Part shown: positions 33,104 through 45,500 of the stretch, one piece after another
Layout of the letters: every line of letters begins with the position of its first letter
Position numbering within the stretch: position 1 is the stretch's first letter
Origin: Hyaloscypha bicolor E
Taxonomy: Eukaryota > Ascomycota > Leotiomycetes > Helotiales > Hyaloscyphaceae
DNA: 64,000 nucleotides
Assembly (NCBI RefSeq): GCF_002865645.1
Contig: NW_020194691.1
Span: 372,001-436,000, forward strand
Direction: 5' to 3'
The notes under the pieces: model-generated
The model's input: the letters and a program-made list of their open reading frames with translations, nothing else
The model's database searches: none
What the model was told of the DNA's origin: nothing
Made by a program: the position numbers and the translations under genes

Positions 33104-33790
33104 CTGAAGAGGAGACTGCTGCACGATGTTTTAATAGAGTCGATAGACTGATCGTTGTTTGAGGCAAGCTCAGGCTGGCTTCCTTGTTGCTATACAGTAG
33201 AGTTGATGTTAATCTTCGTTGGTTTTGCATATGGTTGGTGGTTGTACCTTTATTCGCTATTGTGTTCGCCGTCATTGTTCTCGCCGTCGTTGTGCCTTTA
33301 TTCCTGTGTCTTGGGAAGTATTGCCTCTTATCGCCGTGCACATCACCGTCGTGCTATGTTGTTACCATCTGAACTGGTCTTAACGTCCTTGTTAAATCAT
33401 CGTTGTCTTGCGTGCTGACACCGGGCTTCTCTGACGGACTCTGTCATCCATAAGGTCATCTTCGAGTTCGTCAGCAATTTTGCAACAGGCGGATTCGCCT
33501 TGGAGGCTTTGGCTAAAAATCGAAGAGGTTGGTTCTAGGTACTGTAGACCGCAAAGAGAGAAGAAGTGAAAGCCGGAAGTGAAAGGGAAGTGAAGAGTCG
33601 GAAGTGAAGAGTCGGAAGTGAAAAGTCGGAAGTTTGAAGCATTTCCCCAGGAAGGGGACGGCCGATTTTGTTGGCTCTATACAGGGCCACTTTTTGCTTT
33701 AACTTAATCGGAAGATGTCGGGAAACAGGAATTTTCCGGCAAGGTACATATAGCCACAAACATTGCAGCCACATGTTTAGTAGCCACAAA
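33104..33790. other. Normal-composition intergenic DNA with short repeats
   Basis: No supported gene. Open frames on both strands at 32970-33418 arise from short GTCGTTGTGCC / GCCGTCATTGTTCTC repeats near 33,260-33,300. At the far end three AGCCACA motifs occur within 33,750-33,790, and base composition then drops abruptly to RIP-type AT-rich DNA. Confidence 0.5.
33586..33633 (+). repeat. 14-bp minisatellite
   Basis: About 3.5 head-to-tail copies of GGAAGTGAAGAGTC; the third copy reads GGAAGTGAAAAGTC. A looser GGAAGTGAAA precedes it near 33,574. Confidence 0.85.
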
Positions 33791-34413
33791 TTTTATTAGA
33801 ATTTTACCGAGATTACTATAACCATACTGCTACTAACCATAATCCTTAATCGCTTAATTGGAGGAGATATCAGCCTATATAGCAATGTCTTATAATATAG
33901 CATGCCCTGGCTGCTACAATTATAGTAATAGCTTTTTAGCCTTATAATATAACCTGAATATCTATATTTAATTTTTTTTATATATTTAAAAGATAAAAAA
34001 TACTTAATAGTAATATTATAAATCGAGGATTTATATTATAATATAAAAGAAAACTCTTTATAAATTTAAGAAAATAGTAATAATATAATAATAATTTTCG
34101 GAATTAATAAATTAGAAATATTTAAAAGAAATATATAATATACTAAAATGAAAATAAATAGAAATTTTAATATATTTATAAATTTAAAATTACTTGAATT
34201 TAAAATATCTATAATTTGTTTTATTATAAAATATATTTTATTATATAAAAACAAATATTATATTAAAGTAAATAGTTAATAATAGCTATATATATTTATT
34301 TAAAGCTAGTAATATAGAATATATACTAATAATTTATTTATTTTCTATAAACTATTATAATTTATAAAATAATCTAATATAATTTAAACTAGTAAAATAT
34401 TTCTATTTATAAT
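33791..34413. other. AT-rich DNA, no feature recognised
   Basis: Very AT-rich with dense stops on both strands. It ends in ATAAT (34409-34413), the left target duplication of copia-1. Confidence 0.5.
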
Positions 34414-34710
34414 TATCGGTTTACTAGTAATATATGATACTGTTATATAAGTTATAGAATACTATTTATATATAGTTAGTAAAGTTATTATTTAGAAGTA
34501 AGAATTATAGTATTATAGTATTAATATATAATCCCTAAATCTGCTAAGCCTAAAGGGGTCTAGTCTACTAGTCGAATTACTAATAGGATATAAGGTTATA
34601 TAACTATATCCTGTATCCTATATCCTATATCCTATATCCTATTACCCATGTCCCGTATCCCGTATCCTGTAACTATATATATAACTCTCAAAGAAATAAC
34701 TATACTAATA
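34414..34710 (-). repeat. Left (3') LTR of copia-1
   Basis: Begins TATCGGTTTACTAG and ends TATACTAATA on the plus strand; an original TGT...ACA is plausible if the ends were changed by transitions. Contains a tract of 7-bp TATCCYR-like units. Confidence 0.92.
34607..34671 (+). repeat. Heptamer tract in copia-1 LTR
   Basis: About nine units of 7 bp, TATCCTG / TATCCTA / TATCCCG, with small interruptions (ATTACCCATG). The right LTR has the same tract (40736-40800) keeping more TATCCCG units. Confidence 0.85.
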
Positions 34711-34836
34711 CTAGAAACTCTCTAAAAAATGCAAAAAATAGTATCTCCCTCTAATTATATACAAATTCCCTAATCCGGCCTAGTACCAAATTCCCAAACG
34801 CTCTATATATCTATATTGCTTCTGAGGGTTTTAGTT

Positions 34837-34875
34837 ATATATTAAAGGCCACAGCCTTTTATATATAACTTCTAC
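34837..34875. repeat. 39-bp palindromic module in copia-1 3' region
   Basis: ATATATTAAAGGCCACAGCC followed by TTTTATATATAACTTC aligns with the gypsy LTR module (27004-27042), and the similarity extends upstream (TGAGGGTTTTAG against TGAGGTTTAGG). It lies between the copia coding end and the 3' LTR. Confidence 0.65.
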
Positions 34876-34903
34876 TCCTATAATATCCTTCTATCCTATA
34901 TAT

Positions 34904-37900
34904 TTATTTTCCGCCCTATCTGTATTTAATCTATTCCTCTATATCCAATTATATGGTATTCGTATTAATTAGGTACTTGAGGGTATTCGTTAGCTTCGAT
35001 TTCGTTATAGAATTAGCAGGATTCGATTCTCTCTTGATTTATTTGACTTCTATAATCTCTTATTATTTATATACCTGGTAAAGGTATATTATATTAATTA
35101 TTAGATGCTTTTTACAAGTGGTTTCCAATTTAATAAGGCATTCATATAATGACTTTGAATCTGTATAGACTACTAGTAGTAGTTCTATTTCCAGTATTCT
35201 ATTAATTATAGATTTGACTAAAGTACCCATATTAAAACCGTAAGCCATACTATAGAGTTCCGAAGCTAGGATACTTCTGGTAACTCTCTTGTACTTAGTA
35301 GAGGATTAGTAGATAATATTAGTATATCCAGTTCTATTTACTAGAACTAGAATATATCCGATTTGGGAAGAGAGATCTCTATTATTTATAAATAAAGCAT
35401 CTATAAAAATAATTAAATATAAAAACTTCTTTACTAGCTTTATAAATTTCAGTCTTCTAGTAGTATTCTCAATTTGCTATTAAATATACTTATTAAGTAT
35501 CTTTATATTAGTTTCCGAGGGTTTAATAGCTTAAGTAGTAATTAATAGGTCATATAAAGCTTCTGGTTAATAGACTAATATAATATATACTCCTCTAGTA
35601 TATTAGGTAATATATTAGTCCTTAATAGAGAAATCTTAATAAATAGTATTCCTACTACTTATAGTAGTAGTATTCTTTATAGAAACGATTCGGAGGTTTT
35701 TATACTAGTATTCCTATATAAGAGTAATTCTAATAGTATTTATATAGATAATACCTTTATTAAACTTGAGATTATAGTTAATAGTAAGGCATTTATACTT
35801 CTTAGCCAAGAACTTAGCCTTATAGAATTTTAGTTACTCTACTTTTATAAAATTATTAGTTCTAATAAATAGAGTATTATTAGTTTAAAGACCGATAATT
35901 CCAAAGAATTACTTGCTATAGAGGAGATAAGAATTATAAGTTAACTATTCTATAGAAAGCTTATTAATATAATAGGAATAATAAGTCTTAAACTAATAGT
36001 TCCCAGCTTCCGATATATTATATAGTAGTTTTATAATCTTTAGAACCGAATTATTATTTAGATTTAGCTTTCTAGTAAGTTTGCAAGATAGGTTAATATA
36101 AAAATTACGGTTAAATAAGGTTATTAATTAGATATAAGCTTATAAGATATTATATAAATACAGTTCTATAATATCTGTTATTATAGTAGTAATACTAAGG
36201 ATAATTCTCTAACTAATATATTAAATAGTAGGTAATTATATTAATATTATATATTTCTTACTATTATTATAAGCTTGGATAACCAGTCTCGACTTCTTAA
36301 ACTCTCTCTCTATACCCTTATTCTTAATCTTATTAATAAACCGGGAGTTGAAAATATATATCTTTTTTAATATCTAAAATCTAAAAGTAACCTCAAATAT
36401 ACCCTTTTCTAGAAGGCCGGTAATTTCAACTTGGCAGGAGTTCTTATATAAGTTATTATCCTATAGGAATACTATAATATCCGAGTTCTTATAAGGGTAT
36501 TCTCTATTATATTTTGGTAGAATAGTAGGAATAGTAGGAGGAATTATACCTGTATTGCTTTTGGTATTACTATAGAATTTAGGAACAGGTTTAAGTTCGG
36601 GGCTATTAGTAATAACCTTAATATCCCCTATATAAAAGGGCTTTATAGAAGTTGAGTAGAAGATAGTATTATCGTATAATAGAGCTAGTATATAGTCCTC
36701 CCTATTAATAGCTACTAGCTTATATGGTTTATTCCAACTACTAGGTTAACTGGTATTCCCTTTATACTATATGAGAATATCCGAATTTAAAAGAAGTTTA
36801 TAGATATTAGTAATACTAGAACTATTTCGGGTATTTAGGGTATTTATAATCTGATATCTAGCTTAAAGTTTCTGAATTTCTACTACTACTTTCTTAAGTA
36901 CTACTAATTACTATAATATAGTTAGTAATAGAATATTATATTCGGTTATTTGAGATAAAGTACTATAAACCAAGAGGGTTAGGATAATACTATTGGGTCT
37001 AGCGGAATTATTAATAGCCTTAAAAGCTATTTGAAATATAGTATTTTTATTAATTCTATTAATTTCAGCCATAATAATAAGGTAAGTATATTAAATCGGG
37101 CTATAATAGTATTCTATAATTCCGACGGAATTATAAGCTTCTATAGGAACGATTTTAACCTTAGTTCCTATAGTATTTATAAGCTGAGCAAACTTCTTAT
37201 TAGTAAACTGCTTTCCGGTATCTACTATAATCTAATCGGGAGGGCCTAAATAGGTATTAATCCAATACTGTTTTAGGATATCCCAAGTATATAATATACT
37301 AATATTTTAAAGCTATTGGCCGGCTTAATATTAAGTGCCTTTATTAATAATATAAAATATAGACTTACCGGAAATATAGAAAATATTAATAATAATAGAA
37401 TAGTTAAAGCTAATATTATCTCTTAGGTTAAACTTGAATTATTCCGGTAATTATCCGAATTTCTGGTATTACTTATAGTACTTTATAAGATACTTAAGGG
37501 CTTCTATATTAATATTATAGCCTGCTTATTCTAGTATATTTCGGAGCTTACTAATAGATAGATAACTAAAATAGTAGTATAAATATTATAATTCGACCTC
37601 TATAAGAAAGCAGGAGTTATAAATAAAGGATTCGGAAATAAAGCTTTATAGAATAGTATTCCAAAATAAGAAAGAATATTCAAAATATTATATTATAGGT
37701 ATAAAGCATTTATTAGAAGTAATAAAATAATTAGTAAGATTATTAAAATAGACCTCTAGCTTATTTATATTGGCCAAACTAAGTAGGAATAGAATTTTTA
37801 TAAATATAATATAGAATTATACTTACCTAATTAGTATTTTTACTATTATAAATCTAATAGAGGATATAGATCCGATATTAAACTAGATATTAACTTAATC

Positions 37901-39850
37901 TTTAGTAGTTTCATTAAGTTAGAGGCTACTATTAGTCTACTATAAAGCTTGGAATTAGTTAGAACTAGTAGTTAAGAATCTGGAGGCTCCGGTATTAATT
38001 ACAATTCTATAAAAGCAGTAAGTATTATATCTTAATATACTATTAACTATAAATATCTGGGTATTTTCTATCTATTTAATAGGCTCTAAGGTATAGTTTT
38101 CGCCTATTATCTGGTATATAAGGGAAAGGAATATAAGGTTATTTATAAGGGTATTAGTTATAGGAATAGTAGAAGCAGAGGCTATAGAAGTAGCTAGGAA
38201 GCTCTTAATAGAAGTAAAATAGGAATTAGAATAATATCTCTTTCCTTTATCTGTTTCTACTAATAAGGCTTTAAAAGTATTATCTACTAGTTTATTCTTA
38301 CTACTCTTATTATTTTCTTTTCTTTCGAATTCAGTAATATACTATATATAAATACTACTAAAGTATTTATTAAAGTTACGGGTATTTCGGGATCTAAATC
38401 AGTAAATGTTTCTATTCTTGAATCGAGCCTTTTTAGTCTCTTATTTCTCTAGTATATACTTCTATAAGCGGTATTCGGGTTTCTTATATATAAAATATAA
38501 CTTCGAAATATAATTATTATAATTACAAGACTTGGAATAGTTATTATAAGTTCCGAAGTTATAACTGGATCCGTATTAATAATTTCCGGACAAATAGTAG
38601 TTTAGAAGGTTTTGAGAATAGTATTATTAATTAGTAAAGAGAATCTGGGTATTAATCTATTATTTCTTTTTATAGGTAGTAATAGATAATTAGAGCTTAT
38701 TAATAAGCTAGCTGAGATTATTAGAAGAGTCCGAGACTATATATTAGTATACCGGTAAGCCTTAATAAGAGGTAATAATCTTATTATATTGGAATTTGAT
38801 AGTTTATAAAGCAGAAATAAAGCTATATTATAATTTATATAGGTTATTAATTAGTATTTAAATAAGCTCGAATATTATCTTTTTAGAGTCTTTTACTATT
38901 ATAGTTACTAAGGTAATAGTATTTTATTTGTCTAAATTTTAATAATAGTAATTAGGGCCTTTAAAGAAACTATAAATATTTGTATAAGCTTCTTTATATA
39001 TATTAAAAGAGCTAGTTATTATAGAAATAGTCTTATACTAGTTCCTTTAATATAGTAGGAAAAGCTCTTACTAATATCTCTTCTGGGAGCTCTATATATT
39101 AGTAGATATTAAGAAAGATAGCAAGTTTTTAGTTGAAACTACTATTAGTTCTATTATACTTCTATATCTCAATATATATCTTTACTATTTCTCTAATTAG
39201 CTTTATAGTAAAAGGGCTAGTTAGAAGACTATTTGGAAGTAGTAGAGGTAGTAGAAGTAGTAGAAATCTATTACTATTAACTTTCTATAGTCCGGTACTA
39301 GTAGGAGTAATTATAGATAGTAAAAGAGTATAAGTAATAATCGGTTCAATTTATTAATTTCTTATAATACCATTATTAAGGAATATATATAATAAGGTAA
39401 TAGAACCCGTATTAAGGTCTAGTCTAGTAGTAATAATATTAGCTATAGTCCAGGTATATTGTTTTTTTTCCTAAATAGTATTAATTAAGGATTATATAAT
39501 AATAAGTTTCTTATTATTTTATTTAATATAAATATTACTATATTATAAAGTAGTTTATAATTTATATAGTATATATTAATCTAAATAATTAAGTACTTCG
39601 AGGTCGAAATTATTAAAATCTTCCTTAAATAATTCCTAGAGATAGTTATTAGTTAACTTCTCTATTTTATATTAGAATAGTCTAGTATTGAAATAGTTTA
39701 GGACTTCCTTATTACTATAGGTAATTAGGTTAATACTATCTTTCTACTTCTTTATCTATATATATCTATTTTATAATTCTGCTATACCGAACCCCTAGGG
39801 CCAAGCCCTTCTTAATATATATATAATTTATAGTAAGAGAGGTTTAAAGA
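34904..39850 (-). pseudogene. copia-1 Gag-Pol polyprotein
   Basis: A minus-strand frame broken by RIP-type stops. From its 5' side: a gag-like part (YFNTRLFQYKIEKLTNNYLQ near 39,680), a basic segment like those around copia gag/protease (KKARFKNRNIY near 38,430), an integrase-sized middle not resolved by eye, reverse transcriptase (AGNYQFKTYYSYYINKLS and GIIGLQTNNTLFI near 35,930, where the family has DD at the NN), and RNase H (MAYGFNMGTLVKSIINRILE and VVYTDSKSLYECLIKLETTC near 35,130), then NPANSITKSKLTN close to the stop at 34904. Together these make a Ty1/copia polyprotein that would copy and insert the element. Two catalytic Asp codons read Asn, as G-to-A on the coding strand gives, so it is inactive. 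Plus-strand open frames here (37031-37249, 39133-39333) are antisense shadows. Confidence 0.87.
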
Positions 39851-39894
39851 TAAAGTAGTTTATAGTAAGTTTATAAAAAGGTTTAATAGTAAAG

Positions 39895-39985
39895 GTATCT
39901 AGAAGATATCCAGATACCTGGTTCAGATACCTAATTAAGATACCAGATACCCGGTAGTTGAGATACTAGATATCTGGTAGAATAT
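39895..39985. repeat. AGATACC-type short repeats in copia-1 leader
   Basis: Five or more irregularly spaced (A)GATACC / GATATCC motifs with CCGGT or CTGGT between them, in the untranslated leader of copia-1. Confidence 0.6.
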
Positions 39986-40315
39986 TAAAGTAAATATTTT
40001 GCTCTTAAATATTTCGTCTGTAATAAGAAATTTAGGAAGTAAAATATTATAATTCCGGAAGAATCTAAAGCTCGAAGGACTTGATTTAATAGTAAAATCG
40101 AAGTAGTAGTTAAAGAGCTTTAAGGGTATATATAGGGTATATATTCCGGAGAAAGTATTCTATAGATACGGATATTATATAAGTAGAAAAGATGGTTTCC
40201 AAAAAGGTAGTCTTGGGGCTAAAAGAAGTTAGTTTTAAAGAATAGTAGAAGTTAAATAGATAAATAGTTAAATGGCTGACCGCTTATTAATTAGTAAGAA
40301 CTAGAATCTTTTCCT

Positions 40316-40500
40316 TTAGGCTACCGGATGCTTTATAGAGTTAATAAGTAATTCCCCCCTTTAATAAAGTGGTTATCGGTCCTTGGCAAAAGCTAGCTGT
40401 TTTCTTCCTTAGGCTACCGGATACTTTATAGAGTTAATAGGTAATTCCCCCCTTTAATATAGACTAGTTTAATTTTTATTTAGGCTACTAGATGCTTTAG
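40316..40500. repeat. 93-bp tandem repeat in copia-1 leader
   Basis: Units begin TTAGGCTACCGGAT at 40316 and 40409, each carrying GCTTTATAGAGTTAATA-like and AATTCCCCCCTTTAATA segments; a third, partial unit starts at 40480 (TTAGGCTACTAGATGC). It lies just inside the 5' LTR of the minus-strand element, where leader or packaging signals would be. Confidence 0.82.
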
Positions 40501-40542
40501 CTCAACTGTTCTATCTCTGATCTATAAGTACTAACTAATTAG

Positions 40543-40839
40543 TATCGGTTTACTAGTAATATATAATACCGTTATATAAGTTATAGAATGCTATTTATAT
40601 ATAGTTAGTAAAGTTATTATTCAGAAGTAAGAATTATAGTATTATAGTATTAATATATAATCCCTAAATCTGCTAAGCCTAAAGGAGTCTAGTCTACTAG
40701 TCGAGTTACTAATAGAATACGAGGTTATATAACTATATCCCGTATCCTATATCCCGTATCTCATATCCTATTACCTATATCCCGTATCCCGTATCCCGTA
40801 ACTATATATATAACTCCCAAAGAAATAGCTATACTAATA
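40543..40839 (-). repeat. Right (5') LTR of copia-1
   Basis: 297 bp matching 34414-34710, differing by transitions. ATAAT follows at 40840. Confidence 0.92.
40736..40800 (+). repeat. Heptamer tract in copia-1 5' LTR
   Basis: Consecutive TATCCCG / TATCCTA / TATCTCA units ending in three TATCCCG copies. Better preserved than the tract in the left LTR and clearly better than in copia-2 (about 41,935-41,985). Confidence 0.85.
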
Positions 40840-41740
40840 ATAATAAAGTATTTATAAAGTTTTATTTATTCTAAAAATAATTCTATTAAGTAAATATTCT
40901 ATTATAAAATATTTGTATTTTCTCGAAAATCTAGTAATTATATATTAAATATAATATAAATATATTACCTATATATAAATCAATTATTATAATTATAATT
41001 TTAATAATAATAGACTAGTATTTTAATTATCTAATTAGTATTTAAATTCTTTAATATAATATTAGAAAACTTATAAAAATAGATATATAATTAGCTAAAT
41101 AATATTATTCTATTAATTTAATTATAGCCAATTCATTTCTACTATTCTAATAAAGTAATAGAATATTACTATTAATAGAAAACCTATATTTCTTACTATT
41201 TTTTTAATAATTCTTTTACTATTATTATTTATTAGAGTTTATAAAGTTTAAAAAAAATAAAAATTCCTGAAAATATAATATATTTAGTAAATATAAGCTA
41301 TAAAAAGAATATAATCCGGATATTATTTTAAACTAGTACTTGAATTACTTCTATTATTTTGGCTATATAGGAAGTATTTATAGAAGCTATCTTTTAATAA
41401 GCTATTTTTTTATTAAATAAATTTAAAATTCCGAATATAGTTTTAATTAGAAATTAAGAATTATTAAATGAATTTAGGGCTCTAAATATAGTTTTATAAA
41501 GAGATCGGAAATAAATTAAAAGATATAATATATAAGGTATTTATTATAGTTATTAGTAATCTATTAAGTTTAGAATATATTTTTTAATATTTTTAAATAA
41601 TATTATTTCAAAAAAGAAACCGGTTTTGGTATTTTTATATTTTTAAATAGGCTATATAGAATTATATTCAATTCCCAAAAACAGAAAATAACTTTTCTAT
41701 AGTTTAATCTAAAATAATAAATAATTAAGCTAATTATATT
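40840..41740. other. AT-rich DNA between the two copia copies
   Basis: No frame or repeat boundary recognised apart from the target duplication at its left edge. Heavily mutated in RIP style. Confidence 0.5.
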
Positions 41741-42025
41741 TATTGGTTTACTAATAATATATAGTATTATTATATAAATATAGAAATATTAGTTATATTA
41801 ATTAGTAAAATTATTATTACTTAAAAATAGAAAATATAATATTATAGTATTAATATATAATTTCTAAATCTACTAAGCCTAAAAAAATCTAATTTATTAG
41901 TCGAATTATCTATAGAATATAAAGAAATATAACTATATCCCGTATTCCATATTCTATTATCTATATCTTGTATTTTATATTTTATAACTATATATATAAC
42001 TCCTAAAGAAATAGCTATATTAATA
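41741..42025 (-). repeat. 3' LTR of copia-2
   Basis: Starts TATTGGTTTACTAATA and ends TATATTAATA. Aligns to copia-1 LTRs with many T/A where those have C/G. The heptamer tract is strongly decayed. Confidence 0.88.
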
Positions 42026-42130
42026 TTAGAAACTTTTTAAAAATATAAAAAATAATACTTTTTTTTAATTATATATAAATTCCCTAATTTAGTTTAATAC
42101 TAGATTTCCCAAATATTTTATATATCTATT

Positions 42131-42432
42131 ATAAAAAGGAAACTATAATAAAACAAAAACCCATATAAAGTATATTAGAATATAAAACGTAATTTAATAG
42201 TAAAATAATAAATTAAAAATATAAATAGTAAAATATAAATAATATATAATATATAAAAGTTCAATTAATTAAATATTTATAAGGGATTGTTTTCTAAGAT
42301 TATAGAAAAACCAGTTTTCTTATATGATTTCTATAAGTTATATATAAAAGACTATAGCCTTTATTATATAACCAAAACCTTAAAACTACTAAAATAATAT
42401 AATTTTTAAAGAATATAGCCTGCTATATTATA
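42131..42432 (-). repeat. Inverted gypsy-family solo LTR inside copia-2
   Basis: The reverse complement of the gypsy LTR: starts ATAAAAAGGAAACTATAATA and ends ATAGCCTGCTATATTATA. In copia-1 the flanking sequence is continuous (ATCTATATTGCTTC near 34,810), confirming an insertion. Target duplication is only approximate (CTATT / TTATA), probably blurred by mutation. Confidence 0.88.
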
Positions 42433-42457
42433 TTATATTGCTTTTAAGGTTTTGGTT

Positions 42458-42496
42458 ATATATTAAAGGCTATAGCCTTTTATATATAACTTTCCG
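42458..42496. repeat. 39-bp palindromic module in copia-2
   Basis: Counterpart of 34837-34875; here ATATATTAAAGGCTATAGCC and then TTTTATATATAACTTT. It lies 26 bp from the inserted gypsy LTR but is separate from it, as copia-1 has it without any LTR. Confidence 0.65.
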
Positions 42497-42522
42497 TTTT
42501 ATAATATTCTTTTATTCTATAT

Positions 42523-45500
42523 ATTTCTTTTCTATTTTATTTATATTTAATCCATTTTTCTATATTTAATTATATAATATTTATATTAATTAAATATTTA
42601 AAAATATTTATTAGCTTCGATTTTATTATAGTATTAATAGAATTCGATTCTTTTTTTAATCTATTTGGCTTCTATAATCTCTTATTATTTATATATCTAA
42701 TAGAGGTATATTATATTAATTATTAGATATTTTTCTCGAATAGTTCCTAATTTAATAAGGTATTTATATAATAATTTCGAATTCGTATAGACTACTAATA
42801 ATAATTCCATTTCTAATACTCTATGAATTATAGATTTAACTAAAATACCTATATTAAAGCTATAAGTTATATTATAAAATTCCGAAATTAAAATACTTTT
42901 AGTAATTTTTTTATATTTAATAGAAAATTAATAAATAATATTAGTATATCTAGTTCTATTTACTAGAACTAGAATATATCCGATTTAAAAAAAAGATTTC
43001 TATTATTTATAAATAAAGTATCTATAAAAACAATTAAATATAAGAATTCTTTTACTAATTTTATAAATTTTAATTTTCTAATAATATTTTTAATTTACTA
43101 TTAAATATATTTATTAAATGCCTTTATATTAGTTTCCGAGAATTTAATAACTTAAATAGTAATTAATAGATTATATAAAGCTTTTAGTTAATAGATTAAT
43201 ATAATATATATTCCTCTAATATATTAGATAATATATTAGTCCTTAATAGAAAAATTTTAATAAATAGTATTTCTACTATTTATAGTAATAATATTTTTTA
43301 TAGAAATGATTTAGAGGTTTTTATACTAGTATTTTTATATAAGAGTAATTCCAATAGTATTTATATAAATAATATTTCTATTAAATTTGAGATTATAATT
43401 AATAATAAGGTATTTATATTTTTTTAACTAAAAACTTAGCCTTTTAAAACTTTAATTACTTCGTTTTTATAAAATTATTAATTCTGATAAATAAAATATT
43501 ATTAGTTTAAAGACTAATAATTCCGAAAAATTACTTATTATAAAAGAGGCAAGAAGTATAAATTAACTATTTTATAAAAAGCTTATTAATATAATAAAAA
43601 TAATAAGTTTTAAACTAGTAATTTCTAGTTTTTAATATATTATATAATAGTTTTATAATTTTTAGAATCGAATTATTATTTAGATTTAGTTTTCTAATAA
43701 ATTTATAAAATAAATTAATATAAAAATTATAATTGAATAAAATTATTAATTGGATATAAGTTTATAAAATATTATATAAATAAAGTTCTATAGTATTTAT
43801 TATTATAGTAATAATACTAAAAATAATTCTTTGGCTAATATATTAAATAATAGATAATTATATTAATATTATATATTTTTTACTATTATTATAAGCTTAA
43901 ATAACCAGTTTCGACTTTTTAAACTCTCTTTTTATATCCTTATTTTTAATCTTATTAATAAACCGGAAATTGAAAATATATATCTTTTTTAATATTTGAG
44001 ATTTAAAAGTAATTTCAAATATATATTTTTTTAAAAGGCTAGTAATTTCAACTTGATAGGAATTCTTATATAAGTTATTATCTTATAAAAATACTATAAA
44101 ATCCGGATTTTTATAAAAGCGTTTTTTATTATACTTTAATAGAATAGTAAAAATAATAGAAGAAATTATACCTATATTACTTTTGGCCTTATTATAAAAT
44201 TCAAAAATAGGTTTAGGTTCGGAACTATTAATAATAACCTCGATATCTTTTATATAAAAGGGCTTTATAGAGGTTAAATAGAAAGTAATATTATTATATA
44301 GTAAAATTAATATATAGTTCTTTCTATTAATAGCTATTAGCTTATATAGTTTATTTTAACTATTAGATTAACTAATATTTCCTTTATATTATATAAAAAT
44401 ATCCGAATTTAAAAGAAGTTTATAAATATTAATAATACTAAAACCATTTCGGATATTTAGAATATTTATAATCTAATATCTAGCTTAAAGCTTTTAAATT
44501 TCTATTATTGCCTTTTTAAATATTATTAATTATTATAATATAGTTAGTAATAAAATATTATATTCGGTTATTCGAGATAAAGTACTATAAATTAAAAGAG
44601 TTAAAATAATATTATCGGGTTTAGTAGAATTATTAATAGCCTTAAAAGCTATTTGGAATATAATATCTTTATTAATTCTATTAATTTTGGCTATAATAAT
44701 AAAATAAATATATTAAATTATATTATAGTAATATTCTATAATTCTAATAGAATTATAAGCTTTTATAGGAATAATTTTAACCTTGGTTTTTGTAGTATTT
44801 ATAAGCTAAATAAACTCCTTATTAATAAACCGCTTTCCGGTATTTATTATAATCTAATTAAAAAGGCCTAAATAAATATTAATCTAATACTATTTTAGAA
44901 TATTTCAAATATATAATATATTAATATTTTAAAGCTATTGGCCGGTTTAATATCGAGTGCCTTTATTAATAATATAAAATATAGACTTATTAAAAATATA
45001 AAAAATATTAATAATAATAAAATAATTAAAACTAATATTATTCTTTTAGATTAAACTTGAATTATTCCGGTAATTATTCGAATTTCTGGTATTATTTATA
45101 GTATTTTATAGGGTATTTAAGGGCTTTTATATTAATATTATAGCCTGTTTATTTTAATATATTTCGGAGCTTATTAATAGATAAATAATTAAAATAGTAA
45201 TATAAATATTATAATTCGACTTCTATAAAAAAACAGGAATTATAAATAAAGAATTCGGAAATAAAGCTTTATAATATAATATTTTAAAATAAGAAAAAGT
45301 ATTTAAAATATTATATTATAAATATAAAATATCCGGTAAAAATAATAAAATTATTAGTAAAATTATTAAAATAGATTTCTAGTTTATTTATATTAGCCAA
45401 GCTAAATAGAAATAGAGTTTTTATAAATTTAATATAGAATTATATTTACTTAATTAGTATTTTTATTATTATAGATCTAATAGAGAATATAAATCCGATA

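Larger units (their letters stand above)
34414..40839 (-). mobile_element. copia-1: full-length Ty1/copia retrotransposon
   Basis: A 6,426-bp element with 297-bp LTRs (34414-34710, 40543-40839) flanked by ATAAT on both sides (34409-34413, 40840-40844). The polyprotein is on the minus strand with reverse transcriptase before RNase H at the 3' end, fitting copia order. All frames carry RIP-type stops. It is less mutated than its neighbour copia-2. Confidence 0.93.

Noticed and set aside
32970..33418. Overlapping open frames on both strands after the HET gene
   Set aside because: Produced by short repeated GTCGTTGTG-like motifs; no family similarity on either strand.
34066..34254. 62-codon minus-strand frame rich in Ile, Leu and Phe
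   Set aside because: A chance frame in very AT-rich DNA; looks like a membrane protein only because of base composition.
37031..37249. 72-codon plus-strand frame, with a similar one at 44653-44871
   Set aside because: Both lie antisense to the same part of the copia polyprotein in copia-1 and copia-2, so their likeness comes from shared transposon sequence.
39133..39333. 66-codon hydrophobic plus-strand frame
   Set aside because: Antisense to the copia-1 gag region; the hydrophobic look comes from AT-rich codons.
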